64,000 nucleotides of DNA from Brenneria nigrifluens DSM 30175 = ATCC 13028 (GCF_005484965.1 NZ_CP034036.1:2046001-2110000); one strand, 5' to 3'; shown: positions 34,315 to 43,351, counted from the first letter of the stretch. Translations and numbers: made by a program. The notes: a model not told the origin generated them from the sequence alone.

Positions 34315-34336
34315 CACCCGTAAAGGCACCCGTAAA
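34315..34336 (+). repeat. Direct repeat CACCCGTAAA x2 before the integrase
   Basis: CACCCGTAAA occurs at 34315-34324 and 34327-34336, the second running into the integrase ATG. The 12-bp spacing suggests integrase arm-type binding or autoregulation. The attachment core lies somewhere between 34114 and 34335; without the right prophage end it cannot be located. No tRNA is present. Confidence 0.45.
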
Positions 34337-35556
34337 TGGCTGGAATACTGCTGACCGACAGCAAGATAAAAGGCATTAAACCAAAGGAACAGGCTTACTA
34401 CGTTTGGCAGGCTGCGGCGACTCGTGGCACCGGCAGACTGGGTATAAAAGTTTACCCGTCTGGCCGTAAGGTTTTTGTGTACAAGTATCACAAAGATGGT
34501 GCCAGGAAGTTCTTGTCCCTGGGTGATTATCCCCATCTTTCACTGGCAGATGCAACAGCTAAAGCGCTGGAGGCTGCGGCTAATGTTTCCGCACCAGAGT
34601 TGGTGACTTTTGAGCACGCTACAGTGAAACAGCTATTTGATGATTACATTGCAGATCAGAAGAGGTTGGATCGCCGTTCATACGATAAGACTGAGAACAG
34701 GCTTAATCAGGTGTTGGCCACTGGATATATATCTCACAATACGCCAGCAAAGAATGTAACACCAGATCAAATAAAACGAGTTCTGGCGGATTTTATAAAA
34801 CGTGGTGCGCTTGCCGGGGCGAATAAAATAAGAACCAATCTTCACGCCGTCTTTAATTTTGGTCTGTTTGCAGACAACGATCCGGCAAATATTAACGGGA
34901 AAGTAAAATACGGTTTAGATAGGAATCCGGTAGCTGTAGTTCCGGCACAGAAGGGCGCGGATAAGGCGCTTGACCGGTTTTTGTCGTGGGATGAACTGGC
35001 ACAATTATTACGGCTGCTAAACGTCCCTGATATCGCATGTCCTATTAATCCTGATTTCTCCAGGCTAACCCGGTTATGTTTGCACACCGGAGGTCAGCGC
35101 CCCTGGGAACTTATGACAAATACCCGCGATAATTGGGATAAAAAAGGCAAGACATTAACGGTTCCGCCGCACATATCCAAGAATGGGGATTATCACGTTA
35201 TTGCTCTAAGCCCGTCAGCTATAAGCATTCTTGAAGAACAAGAACGGCTATATCCAGACTCAGAATTTATCTTTCCTGCTGCGACGAAAGAAGGGCATTT
35301 GTTGTCAGCGGAATTCAGTAAGCAGCTTCGTAAATTCTGTAGCAAAACGGAGTTTTCAGCGTTTACGCCGAGGGATATCAGAAGGACGTTTAAAACGTTG
35401 GCAGGGGATATGGGAATCAGTTCGGAAATGCGTGATATCGTCCAGAATCATAAACGTCCGGGCGTATCACGCAAGCATTATGACAGATATGACTATTTGA
35501 AGGAAAAGCGCGAGATAATCGCGTTATGGGAAGAGAAGTTAAAATCTTTGGTATGA
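34336..35556 (+). CDS. int: Prophage integrase, tyrosine recombinase
   Basis: A 406-aa enzyme. The N-terminal DUF4102-like arm-binding domain spans about 1-90 (TDSKIKGIKPKEQAYYVWQA, KFLSLGDYPHLSLADA), then the SAM-like core-binding domain and catalytic domain. Catalytic residues visible: Arg in HTGGQRPWEL, Arg in FTPRDIRRTFKTLAG, His in QNHKRPG and the Tyr nucleophile in RKHYDRYDY. It marks the left prophage end. Confidence 0.95.
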   Translation: MAGILLTDSKIKGIKPKEQAYYVWQAAATRGTGRLGIKVYPSGRKVFVYKYHKDGARKFLSLGDYPHLSLADATAKALEAAANVSAPELVTFEHATVKQLFDDYIADQKRLDRRSYDKTENRLNQVLATGYISHNTPAKNVTPDQIKRVLADFIKRGALAGANKIRTNLHAVFNFGLFADNDPANINGKVKYGLDRNPVAVVPAQKGADKALDRFLSWDELAQLLRLLNVPDIACPINPDFSRLTRLCLHTGGQRPWELMTNTRDNWDKKGKTLTVPPHISKNGDYHVIALSPSAISILEEQERLYPDSEFIFPAATKEGHLLSAEFSKQLRKFCSKTEFSAFTPRDIRRTFKTLAGDMGISSEMRDIVQNHKRPGVSRKHYDRYDYLKEKREIIALWEEKLKSLV

Positions 35557-35595
35557 AGAGAGCCCGCCGTGAGCGGCACGGCGGTTGGGCAGTGA

Positions 35596-35781
35596 TCAAT
35601 TTTGTGATTGCTGTTGAACCCATGCTTCGTAGACGGATTCTGGCCAGCCGAGAAATGTACCGCTGGCGCTTTTTTGTGGGGCTGGGAATTCCTTCTTTTT
35701 GGCATACATGCGCCAAAGTGTTGGATGGCTTTTCCCAGTCAACTTACACATTTCTTTAAGCCCAATATATCTGGTTGCCAT
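35596..35781 (-). CDS. AlpA-family regulator, probable excisionase
   Basis: A 61-aa MerR-like winged-helix protein (YIGLKEMCKLTGKSHPTLWR, then FPAPQKSASGTFLGW). Such proteins act as excisionases or integrase activators. It is the most distal gene of the leftward early operon and faces int. Confidence 0.9.
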   Translation of the reverse strand: MATRYIGLKEMCKLTGKSHPTLWRMYAKKKEFPAPQKSASGTFLGWPESVYEAWVQQQSQN

Positions 35782-35790
35782 AAAATCACC

Positions 35791-36357
35791 TCATGCGGCA
35801 AGCTGGTGGGGCGCAAGCAAACGCCGGTAAATTGCAGAAACATATTTGGCCTGATGTACAGCGTCGGCCAGCGCGTTGTGACGCTCTCCGTCAAACGGCA
35901 TATCCCTTTTCGGATCAAACCCGATTTCCCGCCCCAGTTCTACAATGGTTCTGACATCACGGTCATTGAACCATTGCCAGATATCACCAAAGCATTCCCG
36001 CTTACACGACTCACGCAGAATGACGTTATCGAACCCTGCACCGTTCCCCCAAACTCGTAGATATTTAGGGTCGCTATTTGTCACAACAAACTGTTTCAGT
36101 TCATGCAATACGACAAGAAGCGGGGGAGTTTTAACGCAGATGGCCTCTCTTGCTTCTTCGCTCTGTTTTAGCCACCAAATGATTGTGTCTGCATTGGGAA
36201 CTCCGCCGCCATGCATGGAACTTTGAAGCGTTACTGGGCTGTAAAAATCCGGTCCCAACTCGCCGGTTTTGGGTTCAAAAAAAACGGCTCCGATAGCAAC
36301 GATAGGGGCCTGTGGGTTATTCCCCATTGTTTCGAGGTCGATCATCAAGTGGTTCAT
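35791..36357 (-). CDS. DnaQ-like 3'-5' exonuclease, phage type
   Basis: A 188-aa DEDD exonuclease. Exo I is MIDLETMGNNP, Exo II is around WGNGAGFDNVIL, and Exo III is HNALADAVHQAKYV. It resembles the nuclease domain of exonuclease VIII (RecE-like) in Rac-type prophages. Start 36357 is chosen for GGAGA 5 bp upstream. Confidence 0.88.
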   Translation of the reverse strand: MNHLMIDLETMGNNPQAPIVAIGAVFFEPKTGELGPDFYSPVTLQSSMHGGGVPNADTIIWWLKQSEEAREAICVKTPPLLVVLHELKQFVVTNSDPKYLRVWGNGAGFDNVILRESCKRECFGDIWQWFNDRDVRTIVELGREIGFDPKRDMPFDGERHNALADAVHQAKYVSAIYRRLLAPHQLAA

Positions 36358-36379
36358 GGATTCTCCGGATTCGGGCAAC

Positions 36380-36403
36380 AAAAAGCCCCGCATTTGCGAG
36401 GCT
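36380..36403 (-). terminator. Leftward terminator inside the early operon
   Basis: Read leftward: AGCC-t-CGCA / TGCG-g-GGCT followed by TTTTTG. It lies between the 56-aa gene and the exonuclease gene, so the distal genes probably depend on antitermination or readthrough. Confidence 0.7.
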
Positions 36404-36405
36404 GG

Positions 36406-36576
36406 TTAATCGTCATTAACGGGTAGACAGTAGAGCACTGCTGCTGGCCGTTTTTCGTGTATCAGCGTTATCCATTTCTGGCATTCATCCAATTCCATGA
36501 TGCGTTCAGAAACCGGCATAGCGTCACATACATCAAATCCGCAAGCGCTGACTACGAGAAAAAAACCGATAATCAT
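36406..36576 (-). CDS. Small phage protein, possible lipoprotein
   Basis: A 56-aa product starting MIIGFFLVVSACGFDVC: a short hydrophobic stretch followed by a Cys that could be a lipobox. The rest is polar with four further Cys. The ATGA overlap with the upstream gene supports real translation. Function unknown. Confidence 0.6.
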   Translation of the reverse strand: MIIGFFLVVSACGFDVCDAMPVSERIMELDECQKWITLIHEKRPAAVLYCLPVNDD

Positions 36577-37814
36577 GCGTCACCGTCCTTGTAGCGAATC
36601 CACTCGGCAGCCGCTCCGTCTTCGGTGTCGAAGATGCTAAGCAGTATCCAACCGTCGCCTTCAGGTGGTGTCGGGTTCCAATGTCGCGTCACACCCGCGT
36701 CGTTGGCATCGTAGACACAATCGCCGCAGAAGAACTGGTTCATGTAGGTGAAATCCACCTCCATGCCGCGCTCTGCGTACCAAGTCCGCATTTCCTGTAG
36801 TGTTGACCCCTCATCGAACGGTGTTTCCGGTCGGTCAGGATGAGACCAGAAGCCCATAGCATCGCGTTCGGGCAGCACGGGCTTGATACGATGATTCAAG
36901 ACCTGATCTCGTGGAACGTGCGCCACCCCATCCGTGGAAACCTGCATGAATCCAGTGCCGGTTCGCAAAGCGTCGTTTGCCACTGCCTCTACGGTTGCGT
37001 CGAGCATTGCGGCGCGGCAGGCGTTCCAGCCCTCAAGATGACCGTGATCGAAAGCGCCTATTAAACCACCGTGAATCATCTGGTAGTCTTGCCGCGTTTT
37101 CTCATCCGGCACCACTGGCTGCTTTCTCAGCGCTTTATCAAAGAGGTCATCCCAACTAGCCAATCCAGGCTCGTTATCGGCACCAAACGCGTCCTTGTCA
37201 CGTAAGAAACGATATCTCAGAGCATCGCGCGCGACATCATCTGGCACCGCTGGCGGCTGGATTGCACGTTGCTTAAGCGCTTCAATAGCCTCGAAAATCT
37301 GTAACGGCTCACCGTCAACGTCATCTTCTGGAATTTCCAACATCTCAGTGATGGTAGCCAGCGTTTGACACGCTCCTAAAAACTCGTCTTTGTAGTCCCG
37401 CACTGGCTGACTTGCGGCTGGCGCAACGGGCGCGGCGTAGAGCGGGACGAGCGGGAAACCTCTATTTTCCCAATCATCGGCAACACTTTTTGCCAGCGTA
37501 ACCACGTAAGAATTCGGACCATTACGCAGGCAGCGCCATGCCACCGGCTCCTGCTTTTGCAGTTCCGCCAGTTGAGCCTCTACGTTTGCGCAGTAAACTG
37601 CAACATCATGCAGGCGCGCTTCTGCTGCCCCAACACGCGTAAGCAAACCCAGCATGACATCTGCAACTGCACACTCATCAGGAAATGTTTTATTCCACTC
37701 CTCGCCCAATATTTTGCAACTGACCGGGTTCATAGAGAAGCGGTCGCGCATAAATATGCAAAGCTCTTTAATACGGGCATCGCTTCTTAGTTGTTCATTT
37801 GTCAAAGTTGTCAT
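36573..37814 (-). CDS. Large phage early-operon protein, mosaic, unknown function
   Basis: A 413-aa soluble protein. An N-terminal helical part (RVGAAEARLHDVAVYCANVEAQLAEL) and the following QEPVAWRCLRNGP...PLYAAP stretch are typical of Ea22/ead-type proteins of enterobacterial phages. The C-terminal 70 residues (FFCGDCVYD, GDGWILLSIFDTEDG) look like a separate small module. Probably a fusion of mosaic blocks. Confidence 0.75.
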   Translation of the reverse strand: MTTLTNEQLRSDARIKELCIFMRDRFSMNPVSCKILGEEWNKTFPDECAVADVMLGLLTRVGAAEARLHDVAVYCANVEAQLAELQKQEPVAWRCLRNGPNSYVVTLAKSVADDWENRGFPLVPLYAAPVAPAASQPVRDYKDEFLGACQTLATITEMLEIPEDDVDGEPLQIFEAIEALKQRAIQPPAVPDDVARDALRYRFLRDKDAFGADNEPGLASWDDLFDKALRKQPVVPDEKTRQDYQMIHGGLIGAFDHGHLEGWNACRAAMLDATVEAVANDALRTGTGFMQVSTDGVAHVPRDQVLNHRIKPVLPERDAMGFWSHPDRPETPFDEGSTLQEMRTWYAERGMEVDFTYMNQFFCGDCVYDANDAGVTRHWNPTPPEGDGWILLSIFDTEDGAAAEWIRYKDGDA

Positions 37815-37826
37815 GTTATTCAGTCC

Positions 37827-38174
37827 TCACCCTGCCGTACTGTGAACGGCGGCGGGGAAGTTAAGCGTACCGAGCGCCGCGTCTACGTGTTGTACTGCGA
37901 TGCAAAAATCTCCCGCTTTGCCGGAGTCCATTTGATCGTTAATTTCATCTTCGAGTGTGCGGTCGTATATCTCAACGTATGCATCTCCAATGGTGTAAAA
38001 CCCCAAACGTTTTGACGGGCATTTCGCAAGAAGATCGTTTACTTTTTTCACCCATGCCCGCTCTTCTTTAGATAAAGTTGTCATGTGAAGTGGTTCCGCA
38101 ACTGGTGGATCTTGATAAATCGGAAGACCGTCATAATCGACGTCAACATAATCTGGCTTTACTGACTCGGACAT
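37827..38174 (-). CDS. Hypothetical phage protein
   Basis: A 115-aa acidic protein without a recognised domain. It overlaps the next upstream gene by 16 bp, and its own stop is 13 bp from the following gene. Operon position is the main support. Confidence 0.7.
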   Translation of the reverse strand: MSESVKPDYVDVDYDGLPIYQDPPVAEPLHMTTLSKEERAWVKKVNDLLAKCPSKRLGFYTIGDAYVEIYDRTLEDEINDQMDSGKAGDFCIAVQHVDAALGTLNFPAAVHSTAG

Positions 38175-38665
38175 AACCCCTCCTTACTGGCTCTAAGCGC
38201 CGCTTTATAGCTGGCTTTTGCCGCCTTTTTCGTATTGGCCCAAGCCCCTTCTACTTCTCGTATCGGAAACCCGTAATATTCACTAAATGAACAACGAAAC
38301 ATCCTGCATTGGCCGTCGCTGCGATATTCAACCTCTGGCTTTTTCCAACCCAGCAGCCATTCACTGAACGACATGCACGAATCAGCATCAAGATATTCGC
38401 TATAGCGGGTGGGCTTGGGTGGAGGGGGAAGGGCTGATAAAGCAGTATCACGACCGGTATCGGTACATGAATAAACTACATCACCGCTGGGACAGAATTT
38501 CGGGGCTGGTGATTTGGTCATCATCCCCAAGCTAACGAGGGTTTCTAAATCGCTGTTTGCATAATGCAGCGGCCCCGCGACGTAATAATTGCGATAGGGT
38601 TCTCGGCGCGATTCGTTGATGCCTAGGGCATGCTGCATTATTTCTATCTGGCGTGGTGTAATCAT
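38159..38665 (-). CDS. Hypothetical phage protein
   Basis: A 168-aa protein starting MITPRQIEIMQHALGI, an N-terminus often seen in small phage early proteins. The middle contains ADSCMSFSEWLLGWKKPEVEY and a RMFRCSFSEYYGFP segment. Function unknown. It overlaps the methyltransferase stop (ATGA). Confidence 0.75.
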   Translation of the reverse strand: MITPRQIEIMQHALGINESRREPYRNYYVAGPLHYANSDLETLVSLGMMTKSPAPKFCPSGDVVYSCTDTGRDTALSALPPPPKPTRYSEYLDADSCMSFSEWLLGWKKPEVEYRSDGQCRMFRCSFSEYYGFPIREVEGAWANTKKAAKASYKAALRASKEGLCPSQ

Positions 38666-39579
38666 GCTACGCGCTCCAATGCTTCTATTATTCTTTGTCC
38701 AGCTAGTGGCGGCACTGCGTTCCCAGCCATGTGGACTGTTAGCCTGTGGTTTTTGGGGCGTAGGTAGCCAGCGGGAAATGTCATTGCCAGCATGTTTTCA
38801 TCGGCTGTAAGCATACGCATCATGTCACCGTCGATAATCGCCCAGCGATCGCGAGTAGTAATGGTGCCGATTGGCCTGCTGATATCACGCCCCGATTTTG
38901 TGTTTCCGTAATAGCTCATCAGGAAGCGATCACCGTATTGATTGCGTCCATTAGCCACACGTTCAAGTGTTGCTTTTGCCCGACCAGCACGATCAATAAG
39001 CGACCATTTCCCTGCACTAAAATCGATAAATGATGTTGCAGGCACATGCTCTAACCTTGGAAATGCAAGGTTGATAGGCGACACGCTACGGGAACACACA
39101 ATAAACATGCGTACACGATTTTGTGGCACACCAAGATCGGCACAGTCCAAAATGTGTGGAGATAACGAATACCCCAGCGCCTGCATTGCGGCGGACCATG
39201 CTGGATAGAGCGTCCATTGCAGGAACTCAGGTACGTTTTCGACTATTACGAATGCTGGAAGGTGGTACTCAGCAGCAGAAACTACAGCCCACGCAGTAGA
39301 TCGGCTATTGTCGTGTTGTGGATTCCCGTTGGCTTTTCCTCTCGCTTTACTGTGACCCTGACAACATGGTGACGCGAGTAGAAGGTCATGAGCCGGAACC
39401 AGTGACCAGTCAGCTTGGTGCAGGTCTTGGCAGAGATGATCAGCGTCTGGATGATTTTTACTATGCCACTTTACAGCCTCGGGCCAGTGATTCGCAGCCC
39501 ATAAGACATTAACTCCCGCCTGTTTTGCTCCGATAGACCAGCCGCCGAAGCCAGCGAAAAGATCAATTGCTGCCATCAT
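38662..39579 (-). CDS. DNA cytosine-C5 methyltransferase, phage-encoded
   Basis: A 305-aa Dcm-type enzyme, complete. Motif I is DLFAGFGGWSIG (6-17), motif IV is SPCCQGHS with the likely catalytic Cys73, motif VI is VENVPEF (114-120), motif VIII is QNRVRMFI and motif X is AGNAVPP. Start 39579 gives an ATGA overlap with the preceding gene. No restriction enzyme partner is adjacent, so it is an orphan enzyme, probably protecting phage DNA. Target sequence unknown. Confidence 0.93.
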   Translation of the reverse strand: MMAAIDLFAGFGGWSIGAKQAGVNVLWAANHWPEAVKWHSKNHPDADHLCQDLHQADWSLVPAHDLLLASPCCQGHSKARGKANGNPQHDNSRSTAWAVVSAAEYHLPAFVIVENVPEFLQWTLYPAWSAAMQALGYSLSPHILDCADLGVPQNRVRMFIVCSRSVSPINLAFPRLEHVPATSFIDFSAGKWSLIDRAGRAKATLERVANGRNQYGDRFLMSYYGNTKSGRDISRPIGTITTRDRWAIIDGDMMRMLTADENMLAMTFPAGYLRPKNHRLTVHMAGNAVPPLAGQRIIEALERVA

Positions 39580-39815
39580 GCTGGCACCCCACACAGTTTT
39601 TGCAGAGAACGATGATGGTTCATCACCGTTGCGACGTATGACGCATTCCGATTTGTCACTTCAACGGAATAAGTTTTATTGGCTACGCGAACACGGTAGG
39701 TTTCGCTATTTTTCCGTCGAGCGTAATTACCGTAGCGCTGCTGGTGGTTTTGAAGCGCCGCTTCTGTGGCCTTTCGTTCAAGTGGGGTTAATTCACCCCT
39801 AATGATATGGCGCAT
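39576..39815 (-). CDS. Hypothetical small phage protein
   Basis: A 79-aa basic protein (MRHIIRGELTPLERKATEA, TYRVRVANKTYSVEVTNR). Coupled to the methyltransferase gene by a 4-bp overlap. No family recognised. Confidence 0.65.
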   Translation of the reverse strand: MRHIIRGELTPLERKATEAALQNHQQRYGNYARRKNSETYRVRVANKTYSVEVTNRNASYVATVMNHHRSLQKLCGVPA

Positions 39816-39834
39816 GAGATAAACCTCCGGGTAA

Positions 39835-39863
39835 TAAAAAGCCCCGCTAGTGGCGAGGCTCTT
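39835..39863 (-). terminator. Leftward terminator inside the early operon
   Basis: Read leftward: GAGCC-t-CGCC, loop ACTA, GCGGGGCT, then TTTTTA. It lies just past the stop of the 71-aa gene and before the methyltransferase genes. Confidence 0.7.
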
Positions 39864-40078
39864 TATTTATCGATCAGGTTGTTGTAATCGTTGTGATTGA
39901 GTAACTCCCAGTTGGTGCCGTCGCGTGACAGCAGGCGCCAACGTTTATTAACCCGTAGCGTTTGATATTTCTTGCCGTGCGTCCGGCGCGGGATAACTCG
40001 GCCTGTATTGACCCGCTTTAACAGGATGTTGGCTTTTTCTGAAATCCACAGAGGGGCTTTATTCTGGCTGAGGTTCAT
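39863..40078 (-). CDS. Hypothetical small basic phage protein
   Basis: A 71-aa, strongly basic protein (VIPRRTHGKKYQTLRVNKRWRLL) that may bind nucleic acid. It overlaps the ParB-like gene by 20 bp. Function unknown. Confidence 0.65.
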   Translation of the reverse strand: MNLSQNKAPLWISEKANILLKRVNTGRVIPRRTHGKKYQTLRVNKRWRLLSRDGTNWELLNHNDYNNLIDK

Positions 40079-40895
40079 TCTGCTGACCCTCGCGGTATTT
40101 TTGATACTCAGTGAGAATTTGCATCACCTCGTCTTTTACGCCGGCTGGAAGCATCAGATAGTCACGTAATCTGTCGTTACTCACGATTGGGGTAGACTTA
40201 TAAACCAGCTCAATCAGGCGTTTGGTTTTCGCCGCGGCGAACTGTGGTTTTGCCAAGGACTTGGTGATTTTCCTTTTACCGGCTGATTCGGCCTTTTCCA
40301 TCAACTTAGAAATGACCTTGTCGGCATAAACGCCGTGCTCTCTGTTTATCTCGATCGCCAGGGCATAGTTCAACGAGCCGGTACGAACCAGACTTTTGAC
40401 ATATGGCGAGCACTCCTGATGTAACTGCAAGTGCTGGAGAATGTCGGACTCCGACCGTTTAACTTTTTGCGCTATCTGCGAGTTACTCCAGCCCTGATTA
40501 ACCAGCCGCTGGTATGCTGCGCCGCGTTCCAGCGGGGTAAGTGCCAGCCCCTGAGAACTTGTGACCATGAATGCTATTTTGTCAGCCTCGGTGCCGACAA
40601 AGTCTTTACATTCAAGCCTGAGAACCTCGCACCCGGCCTCATTTGCAGCCAATGCCCCAAAATAGCGGTGATGGCCATCAATGACTTTCACACCGCGTTC
40701 TGTTACCTCAACGGCCAGCGGGGGGATGTATTCGCCGGCGATAAACGCGTCCCTGAATTCTTCGACGTGAGACTGGTTCAGTTCACGGACGTTATAGCCG
40801 TCCTCGGTGTAAATTTCTTCCAGCGGTACAAGGTGCGTTTTTCTAACAGTGATACCAGTTTCTTTACTGGCATAGCGTTGGTTTAATGTGGCCAT
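40059..40895 (-). CDS. ParB/Srx-like phage protein
   Basis: A 278-aa protein. The ParB N-terminal domain is at about 20-110 (LVPLEEIYTEDGYNVREL, VKVIDGHHRYFGALAA) followed by a helix-turn-helix (WSNSQIAQKVKRSESDILQHL). No ParA is nearby, so partition is unlikely; phage relatives act in early DNA metabolism or as nucleases. Start 40895 fits a ribosome site AGGAAG upstream. Confidence 0.88.
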   Translation of the reverse strand: MATLNQRYASKETGITVRKTHLVPLEEIYTEDGYNVRELNQSHVEEFRDAFIAGEYIPPLAVEVTERGVKVIDGHHRYFGALAANEAGCEVLRLECKDFVGTEADKIAFMVTSSQGLALTPLERGAAYQRLVNQGWSNSQIAQKVKRSESDILQHLQLHQECSPYVKSLVRTGSLNYALAIEINREHGVYADKVISKLMEKAESAGKRKITKSLAKPQFAAAKTKRLIELVYKSTPIVSNDRLRDYLMLPAGVKDEVMQILTEYQKYREGQQNEPQPE

Positions 40896-40977
40896 ATTTA
40901 TCTTCCTGTCGAGTAAATGCTTCACTATGCGCACCATAGGGCGCGCATAAGGCAGCACTCTTTTCAGGGATAGGGGG

Positions 40978-41790
40978 TTAGATAGAGCCTTCGTAAACCG
41001 GGATGGTTTCAAGGGCGTTTTGCAGTTCAGTAACGATTTCGCTGAACGCGTGTTCGACGATTTTTTCAGGGTCGATCAGCTCGTACCAGAGGAACAGCTG
41101 CCCTTCTTTGATGCGGTAGCGGAAACGGGCATCAATCTGGTACGGATTGCCGTTGTGGAACGGGGCGATGGCCAGGCTGATTTTTTCCGGTAGCTTGGTG
41201 TTACCACTGCCGGATTTTTCGTCGCTGTAGCTCATCTGGAACGTGCCGTCATTCAGCCGTTTTACCGACTTGAATTCAGATTTGCGCGTTTCCGAGAATG
41301 CCAGGACCATTTCCAGCAGTTCAACGCCGGACGGCCCCGCGTAGGTTTCGCTAACCGGCGCAATATCACCGATGTGTTTTTCGATAAATTCACCGAATTC
41401 AATCTGGCGCATGGCACTGCCATCCTGCGATGCCCACTCCTTCCACTCTTTGGAAAACGGGCAGTCGTAGATAGCCCGATGACTACCCCAATTGGGAAGC
41501 CCCGCGCTTTCGTGATAGTCCAGCACTGCCACAATCTTTGTTTTGGTATTGTCGGCAAAGATGGCGGAGCGCGGGTCTTGGTATTTTTTAACGTAGGCAA
41601 TCAGCGACGAAACGGAAATAAGGTTAACGTGCTGGCGAATCAGTGATGGCTGCAACTGGAACTTTTCCAGCGACGTTAAATCATGATCGCGTGGCACAAC
41701 TGCAGACGGGATATCAGTCCCCGGAACATGCGCGGTAATAGCCAGGTTACGAATTTCAGACACGGCAGAGCCGTCAACAATCTGTGACAT
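40978..41790 (-). CDS. DUF2303 (YfdQ-like) phage protein
   Basis: A 270-aa protein matching the DUF2303/YfdQ family by its overall sequence (SLIAYVKKYQDPRSAIFAD, VAVLDYHESAGLPNWGSHRA). Function unknown in the family. It lies in the same block as a YfdP-like and a YfdR-like gene, the order known from CPS-53 (yfdPQR) and related prophages. Confidence 0.88.
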   Translation of the reverse strand: MSQIVDGSAVSEIRNLAITAHVPGTDIPSAVVPRDHDLTSLEKFQLQPSLIRQHVNLISVSSLIAYVKKYQDPRSAIFADNTKTKIVAVLDYHESAGLPNWGSHRAIYDCPFSKEWKEWASQDGSAMRQIEFGEFIEKHIGDIAPVSETYAGPSGVELLEMVLAFSETRKSEFKSVKRLNDGTFQMSYSDEKSGSGNTKLPEKISLAIAPFHNGNPYQIDARFRYRIKEGQLFLWYELIDPEKIVEHAFSEIVTELQNALETIPVYEGSI

Positions 41791-41845
41791 AGATATTTTC
41801 CTTGATTGTTTATTTAATGGGAGATGTTAATTTTCAGACCGAAAA

Positions 41846-42214
41846 TTAACTGTTGGACTGCAACTTGATAGGGGCGGCGTTACTTTTGGTGTTGATGACC
41901 TGTAGGTCAATTTGAATCTGGTCCGGATCATCACGCAGCAGGTCACCGTCAGCGGTAGAAAACATGATGGTATCGGCCAGCTCAAGTTTCGGCTTATTGA
42001 ACTTAACGTCCGGCGTGACTTTAATGGTGTCTTCCGTGCGGCTGTTCAACATTTCGCAGTTAAGCGTCAATGTGACCGAACCTTTTTTGCGAGTTTCCCG
42101 AACCGCTTGAATAATCATTGCGAGGGTTTCGGTTAATTCAGCGTCCAGAGTGCCTTTATTGATGTAGGCAATTTGTTGGCTGAACGGTGTTTTATTTTCA
42201 GCATTTTCAGACAT
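41846..42214 (-). CDS. Hypothetical phage protein, YfdP-like position
   Basis: A 122-aa acidic protein (MSENAENKTPFSQQIAYINKG, TLNCEMLNSRTEDTIKVTPDV). Start 42214 has GGAGAA upstream; a longer frame to 42346 has no ribosome site. It is encoded beside the DUF2303 gene. Function unknown. Confidence 0.75.
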   Translation of the reverse strand: MSENAENKTPFSQQIAYINKGTLDAELTETLAMIIQAVRETRKKGSVTLTLNCEMLNSRTEDTIKVTPDVKFNKPKLELADTIMFSTADGDLLRDDPDQIQIDLQVINTKSNAAPIKLQSNS

Positions 42215-42407
42215 GGTATTTTCTCCTTTCACACACAGAAGCAGGGGATTGCTTCTCTCTGTAAAAAGGGCGGTCAGCCGCAGAACATTATCTTCATCCT
42301 CCGTTATTGGGTTAGAAGAACGGTGACCGCCAAAGGGATTTAACAAGGGTAAGTTGCGGTTGTTACCACAGCGAAAAGAGCACGGATAAATGCTCTTTGC
42401 TGTTGTG

Positions 42408-42563
42408 TTAATCGGGGTTGGCTAATTTTCGCAGACGTTCAAAATCCGCATCTTGCCTTTCGCCACTGGTGATTTCTGCCCACAGATTGAATGCGCCGTA
42501 TGCCCACTCTTTATACATTTCCGCAATGCCGGCAGAGTCAGCGCGTTGGTTAGACATGTCCAT
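42408..42563 (-). CDS. Small hypothetical phage protein
   Basis: A 51-aa product, MDMSNQRADSAGIAEMYKEW then AYGAFNLWAEI, ending RLRKLANPD. The frame continues upstream to a TGA three codons after another ATG (ATG AAA ACC TGA), so the native start may have been lost to a stop codon. Real translation is likely but not certain. Confidence 0.45.
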   Translation of the reverse strand: MDMSNQRADSAGIAEMYKEWAYGAFNLWAEITSGERQDADFERLRKLANPD

Positions 42564-42631
42564 GCAATGAGTAATTTGCTTTTCTGTCGCCGTGGTGATG
42601 CTTTTATATGTTCAGGTTTTCATTGTGAGCC

Positions 42632-42721
42632 TCACCCTGTGAAAATTTCATAAATGTGGTAAACAACGGCAATCACAAGAGACAACGCAGCCATGATTGC
42701 TAAAGTGATCAGGATTTCCAT
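42632..42721 (-). CDS. Very small membrane peptide
   Basis: A 29-aa peptide, MEILITLAIMAALSLVIAVV plus YHIYEIFTG, one membrane helix, with AGAGGTG 5 bp before the ATG. Tiny single-helix proteins are common in leftward phage operons. Role unknown. Confidence 0.55.
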   Translation of the reverse strand: MEILITLAIMAALSLVIAVVYHIYEIFTG

Positions 42722-42829
42722 CACACACCTCTTTATCAATGCCATCGTGATTACCTCGGATGTAGATCGCCGGTTACGAATCCGGCGACGCGAACCCGCG
42801 CCCGGTTGATGCCCTGGTGATGGCGAAAA

Positions 42830-43351
42830 TTAGTGGGGAGATAGTTCGTTGAAGCGGTTCATAAATTCGCGCTCTGCGTCTGCTGCGCTCATCGGAACAA
42901 TGATCTGCGTGGATGGTTCTATGCCGTCTAAGATCGGCCAGTTGCCAGAATTGGGATGCAATAGAGCTTCTTTTTCTGTTGCCAGCATGACCAAATCAGC
43001 GTGTTTAACTTCCGCGCTCATCCGGAGCGGCAACCCGTAATGCAGCCGAACCATCACCTCCACATTAGCCTCAACCTGTTTGTAATCAGGCAACATGTGT
43101 TTGAGCGGCGACATCATATTGCTGACATACGCTTCATGTGCGTCATGCATCAATGCCTCAAATGCGAATTCAGGCGGAACGATGTAGCTGGCGCCGATCG
43201 AATGCTGGGCTACTGAGTACGGCCAGAGCGTATGACCGCAAAACCTATTAATTTGGGAAAGCGCGTGAGCGATATCACCGATGCAGATATCGTCAAGGCT
43301 GGGCTCGGCATAATTGAAATGCCGCCCTGTATAGGTTGAAATCCAACTCAT
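42830..43351 (-). CDS. HD-domain phosphohydrolase, YfdR-like
   Basis: A 173-aa HD-family protein. Metal ligands are visible: His in SVAQHSIGAS, the HD pair in ALMHDAHEAYV, and Asp in VKHADLVMLATEK. Related YfdR/YfbR proteins hydrolyse deoxynucleoside monophosphates, so a role in the phage nucleotide pool is plausible. Confidence 0.88.
   Translation of the reverse strand: MSWISTYTGRHFNYAEPSLDDICIGDIAHALSQINRFCGHTLWPYSVAQHSIGASYIVPPEFAFEALMHDAHEAYVSNMMSPLKHMLPDYKQVEANVEVMVRLHYGLPLRMSAEVKHADLVMLATEKEALLHPNSGNWPILDGIEPSTQIIVPMSAADAEREFMNRFNELSPH

Noticed and set aside
34114..34335. tRNA gene as phage attachment site
   Set aside because: No cloverleaf or CCA-type end is visible in this stretch or nearby.
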